Source of the DNA: Isoetes taiwanensis
Taxonomy: Eukaryota; Streptophyta; Lycopodiopsida; Isoetales; Isoetaceae
Assembly: GCA_021234155.1 (NCBI GenBank)
Contig: JAJEKV010000061.1
Coordinates: 3,311,950 to 3,375,949 of the forward strand
Length of the DNA: 64,000 nucleotides
Reading direction: 5' to 3'
Part shown: positions 32,010 to 42,035 of the stretch, one piece after another
Numbering within the stretch: the stretch's first letter is position 1
Layout of the letters: every line of letters starts with the position of its first letter
Notes under the pieces: generated by a model
What the model was told of the DNA's origin: nothing
Seen by the model: only the letters and a program-made list of their open reading frames with translations
Database searches by the model: none
Made by a program: the position numbers and the translations under genes

Positions 32010-33503
32010 CGTATAGTTCGGAACTAGGATTGAAAGAGTGGTCGATTTGTGCAAACGTAGGAAAAAAAAGGAAAAAAAAAAAGGCCCTCCTTGACCAAAA
32101 TGATGTCGAACCAGACATTTGGGTTAGGGTTTCCGGGGAGGAGATCTATTTGAAGCTCCACCAGTCTGAAGACCCGTTCAGTTTAGCTATGGCGGTCGAG
32201 GTGCCCAGGACCAGGAATACCATTAAACAGAAGAATCAAGGCTGAAGCTGGAAAAAAAATGGACCGAAAACGTGCCCAAGAATGATGCAGGACATGAAGG
32301 ATAAAAGCTGCTCCAAAACATCGGGCTTTTGACATGGGATGCTTCGAAGAAAAGTATTAACTGAATAAGGTGAATGCTTCTAACATAACATATTATCCCT
32401 GAATTGTTTGCGGATAATTTAATACGGGGCAGAGATTTATTTGCTAGATTCGCACAACAAAAAAAAGCAGAGGGCAGAGACAGAACATGATCAAAAAGCC
32501 AGGCTGCGCCAGGAATCTTAATGCGCTCTATAGCAAGGTATTTTGTATAAGCAAAAAAGTTCAAAGCTTCCTTTTTTTGCCATGCAACTCTTAAGAAAGT
32601 TCAGTGTTTACTAGAGATAAAACACACCGTTGATCACGGTTTTCCATTGAAGAATTTGGAGTTGACAGAGAGGCACAGATATCTCAAGAAAGGCGGGCAG
32701 TCTAGTCTTTAGCAGCAGATTAAGAGCAGATTAAAAGACCGATTCAAGGCATGGGCACTTAGCATAAAGAAACAAAAGCAAATACAACAGCAGCACAAGT
32801 AAATAGAAGCCAAGGTTTACCTGGAGCAGCTTCAGAAAAGAACAGATCGATTCTGCCATAGGAAGCACAGGGATTCACGTCTCGACTTCACAACAGTGTA
32901 GACGGATATTTATGCCCTAATATTTGCAATCCATTACTGACATTCGTCATCATAACAGTTAACTAACATTGAGCTCCGATTTCATCTGATTCGCTACAGG
33001 CTGCCAGCTAAATATGTAGTCAGGAAGTATCTCTTGCATTTTATCTAGAATCTTAGCTAGTATCTCTTGCATTTTATCTAGAATATTAGCTAGCTACTGA
33101 TATTGTTTGGATATCCCCATAAATGCTTCGTGAATTCGAACTGATTTCATGAAATGTCGCAAGTACAGATTTCACAAATAATCATTGCTTGTGAATGCTC
33201 CGTGAATTTGAGCCTCTGCCAAAATGTAGAATTGGAACTTCGAACTGCAACTAGTACCAGATTTCCATTTCCCCAAGAGCTCTAAGGATGTGACGTCCTT
33301 CCCCTGAGTGCCACTTCTCCATATAATCAATCCATTTAGGTTGCTTGGCAAAAACAATTTGGAGCTGTAGAGACGCGTATACTTGCAGGGCATTATATTT
33401 TATCGAATTTTGCAAGCCAGACTACAACGAATAAATTCTTTTGGGGCCACAGGTTTCTATTGCTTGCAGGAATCTTGGGCCTTTGGGATCAAATAATCAC
33501 CCA
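32010..33503. other. No gene recognised
   Basis: A short plus-strand frame ends at 32245 (DVEPDIWVRVSGEEIYLKL) and looks protein-like, but I cannot assign it. A minus-strand frame at 33172-33393 is likewise unassigned. 33026-33091 contains a 33-bp tandem duplication (AGTATCTCTTGCATTTTATC...). Confidence 0.35.
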
Positions 33504-33508
33504 AAAAT

Positions 33509-34650
33509 TGTTACGAATACATTCTAAAAGTTAGAATGTTATGAGAAAGTCCAGACTTTTATACAACCATGGCATTAGAATTAGCTATCCTAATTGTCAT
33601 CATGGAATAATTTAAGGGCTAAACTTAGCTATTTGGCGATTTTTTAGCACATTTTCAAAAAACATTGGCTAAAGTAAATGGAAAAAATTGGGAAAAAAAA
33701 ATAATTTTAGCTTAACTTTTTTCGGGACTGCACCAACCCTGGAGCTCTTTAGCCAAACGCTAGAAAGTTAGAGAGTGAAATTTTGTATTGTTTAGCCAAA
33801 CCATAGAAACTTTTAGAATGAATTTCGGGCTAGTTTAGCTAACATCATTCTAATTTATATGAAATATATGACTAGTAGTTTAGTTTCTAGAATTATGAAT
33901 TAATTTGAGTCCTAGACTTTGCTAATTAGCATTATTTTAGAATGTTTTCACAAAGAAAATGACTAAAATAAGTCGAAACAACTGAAAAAAGTATAGTAAT
34001 TTGGATTAATATTTTCTATTGGCCACACCATACAAATTTTGGGGATGATGTTTGGGGTAGTTAGCTAAACGTTAGAAAGTATGAAAGGAAAAATGTGTAG
34101 AGTTTAGCTAAACCACATAACGTTTTGGGATTAATATCGCGCAAGTTTAGCTAAAGTCATTCTGGCTAATAAGAAATATGCGATTAGTAATTTATTCCAT
34201 AATTGTCATGCCAATCATAGTGCACCATAGAAATAGAATTAGCTACTCTATTATTGGTTATCTATGATTGGAGGAGTTTAAAGAATAGATGATGCTAATC
34301 TTAGTCTGGTGTATTACAGGAGCCAGAGCTAATAATGGATGAGAGGACAAGAATAGATCCTTGATAGTTTATAAGAACATGTTGTGGAATAATGGGGCAT
34401 CATTGGTTGTCTCCTAGAAGATTGGCTTTGCTCAGATTGCATCATAGTTCAGGGAAGGGACTAGCGGCGGAGTCTTGGGGGCTCCTAGCGATTACTTCAC
34501 TGTTTTGAAGTGCTAGTTCCGTGGTCGGGCGGTTGGACTATTTTTTTACTCCTATTGTTCTATGTAATCTCTTTATTGAATAAACAATCCACTCTTGTGT
34601 TTGCCAAATATATCTTTCCATCAATTGCCTTTTTGCCCTTATTCGTAAAA
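33509..34650 (+). repeat. Element C 5' LTR, interrupted
   Basis: LTR sequence is 33509-33600 plus 34210-34650. It matches 39608-40123 apart from the inserted 600 bp and about 16 extra bases near 34545. Confidence 0.9.
33601..34200. mobile_element. 600-bp non-autonomous insertion in the LTR, tandem-unit structure
   Basis: It is absent from the 3' LTR, so it inserted after element C. AATTGTCAT (9 bp; 10 with the preceding T) is duplicated at 33592-33600 and 34201-34209. Short inverted ends ATGGAATAA / TTATTCCAT are present. The two halves, 33601-about 33890 and about 33891-34200, are diverged copies of one unit of about 300 bp with shared GTTTAGC.AAACCA and TTTTAGCACATTTTCA-like blocks. A 9-10 bp duplication suggests a Mutator-like origin; no transposase is encoded. 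Confidence 0.75.
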
Positions 34651-34651
34651 G

Positions 34652-34669
34652 TGGTGAACCCAACGTGAA
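34652..34669 (+). other. Element C putative primer-binding site
   Basis: TGGTGAACCCAACGTGA starts one base after the 5' LTR. It partly resembles the complement of tRNA-Lys (CCCAACGTG core), but the match is not exact. The primer tRNA is uncertain. Confidence 0.5.
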
Positions 34670-34691
34670 TCCATCTTGACGGTGAGCGGAT

Positions 34692-36482
34692 ATGGGGAAG
34701 AAGGCAAAAAGTCTGAAGCGTGCTGCTGTTGAGAAGATTGTGGAAGAAGATTTGGATGGAATTCCAAGTGAGGAAGATAATTCTGTTAAGGGGGAAGATG
34801 TTCCTATGGACGATAATTTGGATGACGATGGAGAGTCAGGAGAGCAAGTTGTGAAACCTTTTAATCCTGCTAGAACTATGATGCGAAAAACTAAGAAGAA
34901 AACATCTCGAGATAGCCTGACTCGTTTGCTTGTGAAGCAAAATGAGTTGTTACAAAAGCTTTTGGTGCAAAAGTTGGACCAAGACAATGATGATGGTTCT
35001 ATGAAGGAGAAAAAGCCTAAGGATCCAAAGGTGGAGTTGGATTATTTCTATGGGAAGCGCGATGGTGCATCCTTACTCCGATGGCTCGCTAAGATGGAGA
35101 GTTTCTTCTCCGAGCATGAGTACTCTGACCAGCGAAAATTGTATTGGGCGCGGGCTCAATTAAAAGGGGACCCTATATTATGGTGGCAGCAGAAGGTGGA
35201 TGCTGCTAATGCAGCAAATAAACCCATCACTACTTGGGCTAGAATGAAGAAACTTATGAGGTCTGAATTTATGCCAGACAATTATAAGGACTTTGTCCAG
35301 GAGCAGTGGCGAATCATGAAGCAGCGTGCTGATGAATCAGTGGATGATTTCACCAATAGATTTAACACTTTGTTAAGTCAAATGGCGGGATTAACAAAAA
35401 GGGAGATTAAGACTCGTTTCATTGGTGCTCTCAAGTACCGATACTCACATATGTTGAAGTTATGTCGACCTCGAACTTTGCAACATGCTCGTACAGCTGC
35501 ATTAGAGATGGAGAAAGATGATCTTGCGCGAGGTTCAAATTCAAGGCAGCGCCAGCAGCAACAAAGGCGAAGGTTTTCACCTCGAATGCGTGCAAACAAT
35601 GTAGACATGGTTCGTGATCAGGATGATCCAAGAAGATCTGATGGTCCCAGAAGATCTGTATTTGATCGATTGGGCAAACGGCCACGTCCTCCTACCTTTG
35701 AAGCTAATGCATGTTACCAGTGTGGCCGTCAAGGTCACTATGCTCGTGATTGCCGTGTTGGTAAGCGGGGAAGATCTAGCCGTGGTAGTGACCATGGTGG
35801 ACGTGATGACAAGAGAAGTGGTGATAAGGAAAAGGTCAATGCCGGCACAACCGAGATCCCAGGGGACGCAGATTCTCATGACCTATTGTTGTTTGATGGA
35901 CATATTGGTCACACTCATGTGATTGTACAATTGGACAATGGCGCCTCGCATGATCTCATTTCTTCAGAACTTGTTCAATGTTTGGGATTGCCTACTGTTC
36001 GTTTTCCTAATCGTACAGTGGCAGGCATTTGTACTAACATGTTTGGTTCTTGTTCAGCAAAAGTACCACAGCAAAAATTTGCACTTGGTGATTATGTCAC
36101 GACTCGTGATTTTATGGTGGTTCCAAATTTGAGGAAAGTGGACATCGTACTTGGAATTCCATGGTGGAGACAAATTGATCCTATAGTAAATTACAAGACT
36201 CTCGAAGTCACAGTCCATGGAGTAACCTTCCAAGGTATAAAATCTTCCAATCCTGCTATCATGATTAGTCATGCTGCTTTTAAAAGATGTGTGCGACATG
36301 AGCCCATAGGAGTTTATCTTGTATATATTTTTCCTCCTGAGCAAGCTACCACTGTTACTAATGATTTGGACCGTGCTCGTTTGCAATTTCTTAATAAGTA
36401 TGAAGCATTGTTTAACGATGATGTTGTGGAGATGCCACCTGATCGACCGGAAAATCATCCGACCGGAAAATCATCGCATTGA
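34692..36482 (+). pseudogene. Element C gag-protease polyprotein, frameshifted end
   Basis: A 596-codon frame starts at ATG 34692. It encodes an acidic N-terminus, a gag core (LDYFYGKRDGASLLRWLAKM, GDPILWWQQK), an Arg-rich stretch and a zinc knuckle CYQCGRQGHYARDC. A retropepsin with VQLDNGASHDLISSELV follows; Asn replaces the usual Ser/Thr of the D-S/T-G-A site. The frame ends because a 16-bp tandem duplication (36444-36459, 36460-36475) shifts it out of the RT frame. Confidence 0.9.
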
Positions 36483-37640
36483 GTTAGTTCCAGGCACTGA
36501 ACCAATAGTGAAACATCCTTACAGAATGTCACCAGTTATGCTTGATGAAGTTCAAAAGCAAGTTCAAGATTTGTTGGATCGTGGTTTGATCCGAGAAAGT
36601 AGCTCGCCATATGGAGCACCAGTTCTTTTGGTTAACAAAAAAAAATGGTTCTTTTCGTATTGATTACACGGCCCTCAATAAGTTCACAATAAAGAATAAG
36701 TATCCTATTCCTCGAGTGGATGACTTGCTGGATCAGTTGAAGGGCGCCACCATCTTCAGTAAGATAGATTTAAAATCTGGCTATCATCAGGTTCGTGTGC
36801 ATGAACCAGACATTCATAAAACAGCTTTTCGCACACCTTATGGTCATTATGAATTTTTAGTTATGCCTTTTGGATTAACTAATGCCCCTGCAACCTTTTG
36901 TCGCATGATGAGTAGAGTTTTGAGACCCTTTTTGGGCAAGTTTGTTGTGGTCTTTTTGGATGATATTTTGGTTTACAAAGAAAAAATGACCCGAGCACAT
37001 GGATCATTTATCGGTGTTGAACACATTGCGTGATCAAAAATTTCAAATAAACCGTAAGAAAAGCTTTTTCTTCCAACCTCAAATTGAGTATTTAGGGCAT
37101 GTAGTTTCTGGAAAAGGTATTCAGGTTGATCCTGCAAAAGTGCAAGTGGTGCAAAATTGGCCAGTTCCACAAAATGTCACTGAGGTACGTTCCTTTTTGG
37201 GACTTTGCAGCTATTATCGACGGTTTGTCCGTAATTTTGCTCAGTTGGCTTTGCCCTTAACAAGTTTGTTAAAGCATGACACACCCTTTCATTGGGAACG
37301 CTCTCAAGCACAGGCTTTTCAATCTTTGAAGCAACGCCTTATTACCACACCTGTTTTACAATTGCCAGATTTTTCTAAGCAATACTTTGTTTGCTGTACT
37401 GATGCCAGTGGTTCTTCTATAGGGGCAGTATTAGAACAGGATGGGCATCCTATTGCTTTTGAGAGCCGCAAGCTTAATTCTGCGGAATTAAAATATATGG
37501 TATATGAAAAAGAATTATTGGCTATTGTGCATGCTTTAAAAATTTGGAAACATTATCTTATGGGTAGTGATTTTCACATTAAAACAGACCAGCAAAGTAT
37601 TCAGTTTTTTATTAACACAAGCTTCTGCAAGCCCACGCCA
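36483..37640 (+). pseudogene. Element C reverse transcriptase and RNase H, frameshifted
   Basis: RT motifs in order are [40 protein letters not shown] and catalytic VFLDDILVY. RNase H begins near 37390 with FVCCTDASGSSIGAVL, then YEKELLAIVHAL and KTDQQSIQFF. Frames change at a nine-A run (36637-36645, one base extra), near 37000 and near 37615. The catalytic Asp pair of RT is kept. One or two codons of the usual CxDYR motif are missing. Confidence 0.9.
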
Positions 37641-39589
37641 GGTTAAATGGGCAGAGTTGTTACAGCGTTTTGGGATCGATACTAATGCTATTCATTATAA
37701 GCCAGGTCCACAGAATAAAGTTGCTGATGCTCTTAGTCGCGTGCGTCATTCAGATGACATTATTCAGGTGAATAATTTTTCCCTTTGGCGGGAAAGCACA
37801 TTTGAGGCAATGAAGGGTATGTATGAGCAAGATGCTGAATTTGGTAGTGTTTGGATTGATTTGCATGAAAGCCAGCAACGTATTATTGACAATTTCTATT
37901 TACGCAAAGGATATTTGTTTTTCAAAGATTGTCTTTGTGTTACTCCACAATTCAGGGAAACGGTTCTACGAGAATGCCATGAGGTACCAATAGCAGGTCA
38001 TAGGTGATATGCACTAGATAACCAACACACCAAAAGGGCGAATCCTTCAAGGAAATCGTTATCCAATGGGCCCCAACCTTTCCAGGTTTTATCCCATACC
38101 CCACAGACCGTATCAATTCCTTCCCTTCCTCGAGATGCTTGCCCTCAAGCATGTGGAACACACCAATGTTGCCACGAGGAATTGAACCTTGGCTCTGATA
38201 CCAATTGATATGCACTAGCACCTCTAGTGATAACCAACACACCAAAAGGGCGAATCCTTCAAGGAAATCGTTATCCAATGGGCCCCAACCTTTCCAGGTT
38301 TTATCCCATACCCCACAGACCGTATCAATAGGGGTATTTTTAATACTCATGATTTGGTTTCAAAGTATTTCTATTGGAAAACTATCAAAAAAGATGTTGC
38401 ATTTGTGGAAAGATGTCTTGTGTGTCAGAAAACTAAAGATTCTCATGCCAAGGTACCAGGATTATTGATGGCACTAAGTATCCCAGAAAAACCTTTTCAG
38501 CATATCAGTATGGACTTTGTTAGTGTTCCACGGAGCAAACAAGGTAATGATCGTCTCAGTAAGTATGCCATCTTTATTCCTTGCAAAAAGACATTAAAAG
38601 CTCATGATGCTGCACGATTATTTTTGAAAGAAGTATTTAAGAACCATAGATTGCCGGAGGTAATAATTTCTGACAGAGATTCAAAGTTTTGCAGCAAGTT
38701 TTGGAAAGCATTGTTTACAAATCTAGGTACAAGGATGCATTTCTCCACAGCTTTCCATCCTCAGACGGATGGGCAGACAGAAGTTACTCATAGAACTCTT
38801 CTAAGCATGCTACGCAGTTTTGTACATGAGCAGGTTTCTGATTGGGAGCGGTATCTGCCAGTGGTTCAATTTGCTTATAATATGGCCACCCACTCAGCCA
38901 CAGGTTTATCACCTTTTTATGTTATACAAGGACGTTTACCTCCAAATCCTGTTATTAAAGTGGCAGAAGGTGTGATGGAGGCAGATCGAGTTGCTAAAGA
39001 TATGGACGCTATTTTAGAATCTACCAGGGCAGCACTCACTGTTGCACATGAAAGGTACACTCGTCAAGCGAACAGGAAACGCAGACAGGTTCTATATCAG
39101 GTGGATGACTGGGTATTCATTAGAATCATTAAGGAAAGACGTGCTCCTTCCGAACAGAAAAAGCACAAGCTTCTTACCAGGTTTTATGGACCTTTTAGGA
39201 TCATTGAAAAGATAAATGATAATGTTTACAGGTTGGAATTGCCCGATACTTGGAAGATGCATAATTCTTTTAATGTGGAATATCTCTGGCCATTTAAAGG
39301 AGTTAACCCACAATTAGTGCCGCAAGCATCAGAACCAGTGTTAGTGGATGATAATACGGTATACCAACCTGAGATGATTATGAGGCATAAGGGTCGTGGT
39401 ATTAAACGCAGATATTTGGTAAAGTATAAGGATGTGCCACATACTGAAGCAGAATGGAAATCAGAGGATTATTTCGAGCATTACTTACCTCTGTTGGAAG
39501 CTTACAGGGAAGTTTATCTGCGCAGTGAATGTAACAGGCCTATATTATTTCCAGGGGGGTCATCTACTTTGCCAACTGAGGACAGTTGA
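37641..39589 (+). pseudogene. Element C integrase and chromodomain, split by a TRIM
   Basis: The zinc-binding N-terminus spans the TRIM: HEVPIAGHR at 37980-38004 continues as GIF...VERCLVCQKTKDSH after 38332, giving the HHCC pattern. The catalytic core has SMDFVSV, IISDRDSKFCSKFW and HPQTDGQTEVTH, followed by the GPFRI-type tail. The C-terminus (about 39370-39520, MRHKGRGIKRRYLVKYKDV...EAEWK) is a chromodomain. The part from 38354 to 39589 is one uninterrupted frame. Confidence 0.9.
38005..38327 (-). mobile_element. TRIM: complete 323-bp miniature LTR retrotransposon
   Basis: Terminal direct repeats are 38005-38115 (111 bp) and 38206-38327 (122 bp), which start TGATAT and end GTATCA. They are identical except that the left copy lacks 11 bases. 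The interior is only 90 bp. It has the minus-strand primer-binding site TGGTATCAGAGCC (38191-38203), two bases from the right repeat, and a purine tract (minus strand GAGGAAGGGAAGGAAT) beside the left repeat. The target duplication ATAGG lies at 38000-38004 and 38328-38332. Removing the element and one duplication restores the integrase frame. Confidence 0.95.
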
Positions 39590-39607
39590 TTCTTTACCCC
39601 GACGGGC

Positions 39608-40123
39608 TGTTACGAATACATTCTAAAAGTTAGAATGTTATGAGAAAGTCCAGACTTTTATACAACCATGGCATTAGAATTAGCTATCCTAATTGTCATG
39701 CCAATCATAGTGCACCATAGAAATAGAATTAGCTACTCTATTATTGGTTATCTATGATTGGAGGAGTTTAAAGAATAGATGATGCTAATCTTAGTCTGGT
39801 GTATTACAGGAGCCAGAGCTAATAATGGATGAGAGGACAAGAATAGATCCTTGATAGTTTATAAGAACATGTTGTGGAATAATGGGACATCATTGGTTGT
39901 CTCCTAGAAGATTGGCTTTGCTCAGATTGCATCATAGTTCAGGGGAGGGACTAGCGGCGGAGTCTTGGGGGCTCCTAGCGATTACTTCACTGTTTTGAAG
40001 TGCTAGTTCCGTGGTCGGGCGGTTGGACTATTCTCTGTAATCTCTTTATTGAATAAACAATCCACTCTTGTGTTTGCCAAATATATCTTTCCATCAATTG
40101 CCTTTTTGCCCTTATTCCTAAAA
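39608..40123 (+). repeat. Element C 3' LTR (516 bp)
   Basis: Uninterrupted LTR starting TGTTACG and ending CCTAAAA, followed by target duplication AAAAT. Confidence 0.9.
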
Positions 40124-40128
40124 AAAAT

Positions 40129-40769
40129 AGGGGTTACACAGGGTTATACTTGCAGGGCTGCAAAGGAAGAAGGGCACATCTTCTGCAATATGTCTACAAC
40201 TTGTTATGCAGTGACCATTTTCATCCGAGTGACCATTTTCATCCGAGATTCTGTTTTAGCCATGAACCTTTTCATCCGAGATTCTGTTTTAGCCATGAAC
40301 CTTTGCCAAGAAAAGCAGCCAGATTACCCATCTTAACCTCTTTCCTACTCTCCATCTTGCAGCAATCCGAAGAATGGCCCCATTTTGCTCGGTTCTTTTT
40401 TCTGCAGATGCTGCGTTACGAGAAACGAATACTTTGCCTCATTATTGAATTAACACCTGGATCTTTTCCCCATCATTGCTTGCTTCATTGGTTGCTCTCT
40501 ATCCAAAGCTTCAAATAAAGCTGTCTATTCAGATCCAAAACGTGTCACAATTTCTTCCACGAATTTCTCAACAAATCTTAATTAATATGTCTAGGCAAAC
40601 TCCATCACATCACGTGAAGCAACACGCTTATGCCAGCACATAATAATTAGGCCAGCCACACAAAAAAAAAGGAAATAGCACTTTCTAGAAAGTTTAAACT
40701 AGGTAAAAAGAAATGGCAGCTCATCATTTTACTAGTCAGCTAAGTCATAAATGCAAGCACAATTGTATC
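40129..40769. other. No gene recognised; short tandem duplications
   Basis: GTGACCATTTTCATCCGA and GATTCTGTTTTAGCCATGAA are each tandemly repeated between about 40209 and 40305. The short frames here have no recognisable domain. Confidence 0.45.
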
Positions 40770-41245
40770 AATGATAACTTAAAATCTTCACCGAAAAAGA
40801 AAAAAGAGAGAACAAATCCTGATCTTAACAGAACAGAGCAATGCCAAATAAACTCTGTTTCTGATGAGAACAAATGCCATAGCCTAAAAAATTGAGCAGA
40901 GGGCTACTACTTTTACTTAATTTATACACACAGAATAGTGGCTATGACAGAATCCTCAGTTCAAGAAGCGATGAGTAAACAGAGAAAACAGTACCCGTTT
41001 TTGCTTAAATTTGTTGATGTAGTAGCTCTCAAAACAATCTCTGATCTTAACATAGCAAATGTCCAGATAAACTCTGATTCAGAAGGGAAAAATGCCATGG
41101 CCAAAACGAAGCGGAGAGCTACTTAGTTTACATACACAGAATAATGGCTATGGCAGAAACCTCAGTGCAAGAAGTGACGATTAACAACAGAGAAAAGAGT
41201 ACCCATTTTTTCTTAAATTTGTTGATGTAGCTCTGGGAAGGCTCC
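40770..41245 (-). repeat. Tandem duplication of about 230 bp including an exon edge
   Basis: About 40770-41020 and 41020-41245 align throughout, with scattered differences. Shared blocks are ATCTCTGATCTTAACA, ATAAACTCTG and CAAGAAG.GA, and the end GTACCC.TTTTT.CTTAAATTTGTTGATGTAG. Copy 2 contains the 3' edge and splice donor of the exon at 41203-41534; copy 1 repeats that edge (YYINKFKQKR plus GT on the minus strand). Confidence 0.75.
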
Positions 41246-41534
41246 TGGTAAGGAACTTCAAACTCTTCTTCAGGAACAGAATCTATGGAGTTGGAAGCTG
41301 CCTTGAGCTTTTTAAGCTTATCTGCTGCAAGCCCTAATGTAAGCTTATGGCATCTTCTTTGGTACCGGAATCCGTTTATGCACCTTAAGGTCTGGGCCAT
41401 GGAAACATAGAAAATAATATGCCCTAAAATACACAGAGCTATGGGCGCCCAAGCATGCTTACACTGGAGCCTCGTGCTGTTTACCGTTCCGGCGAATACT
41501 ATCGCCAAGAACACAAAGAACAGATTCTTCCTGC
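41203..41534 (-). CDS. Exon of an unrecognised two-span membrane protein
   Basis: An open exon bordered by an acceptor (TGTTCAG before 41534) and a donor (GG/GTACTC at 41201-41202). It encodes two likely membrane segments (NLFFVFLAIVFAGTVNS and WAPIALCILGHIIFYVSMA). A basic loop (RYQRRCHK) and a Lys/Glu-rich cytosolic-type tail ending ...QSYINKFKKKW follow. I do not recognise the family, and its other exons are not evident. It may be part of a longer gene truncated by the tandem duplication on its 3' side. Function unknown. Confidence 0.45.
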
Positions 41535-41684
41535 CTGAACAGCAAAAACTCGGCTGAAATCTTAGCCTAAAACTGAACCGAAATTTTGTACTCAGGAAAA
41601 AGAGAGCTACGTGTCATCAAATTAAGTTCGAATAAAAGAATCGAATCTTCGGAATGTAAATTATATATGTGTTGATTACAAATT

Positions 41685-41906
41685 CTAGCAGAACTTAGAG
41701 TTCGAACGACAAGAAGACTGTATTAAGACGAGTTTGTCACTCTGTCCTTTGAAGAGGAAAAACGACATGAACTTCGGTTCTACAAATTTTCTAGCTGGAT
41801 GATCATAACTTCTTCTTGACTGTGCTACGTCCAAGGGCTCCTGCTCCAAATATAATCCAAATATACTTGTACCAGGCTCAAAAATGTCATAAAGTTTGCA
41901 TTGCAT
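41685..41906 (-). other. Unassigned 73-codon frame upstream of the membrane-protein exon
   Basis: An open stretch 150 bases upstream of the exon at 41203-41534 on the same strand. It has no motif that I recognise and no convincing donor linking it to that exon. It could be 5' untranslated sequence. Confidence 0.15.
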
Positions 41907-42035
41907 TTTTGTTGCTAGATAACTACATTAAACTGAGGCCAAGCAAAATGTACCCTAGTCCATAGGCTGAAACTGTATATCTGGTAGCAGTATGAACATG
42001 TGGAAAACAAAAGCAGAATTTCACACTTCAAAATA

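Larger units (their letters stand above)
33509..40123 (+). mobile_element. Element C: Ty3/gypsy chromovirus with nested insertions
   Basis: LTRs are 33509-34650 (5', enlarged by a 600-bp insertion) and 39608-40123 (3'), both starting TGTTACGAATACATTC. The target duplication AAAAT lies at 33504-33508 and 40124-40128. Gag, protease, RT, RNase H, integrase and chromodomain are all present in order on the plus strand. They are broken by small indels and by a TRIM inserted in integrase. Both LTRs end TAAAA and not the expected AACA, which would complete the inverted repeat with TGTTACGAAT. Confidence 0.95.

Noticed and set aside
33026-33091. Short tandem duplication as a mobile-element footprint
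   Set aside because: A simple 33-bp head-to-tail duplication explains it; no ends or insert.
34538-34987. 149-codon minus-strand frame
   Set aside because: Antisense shadow of the element C gag gene and LTR end.
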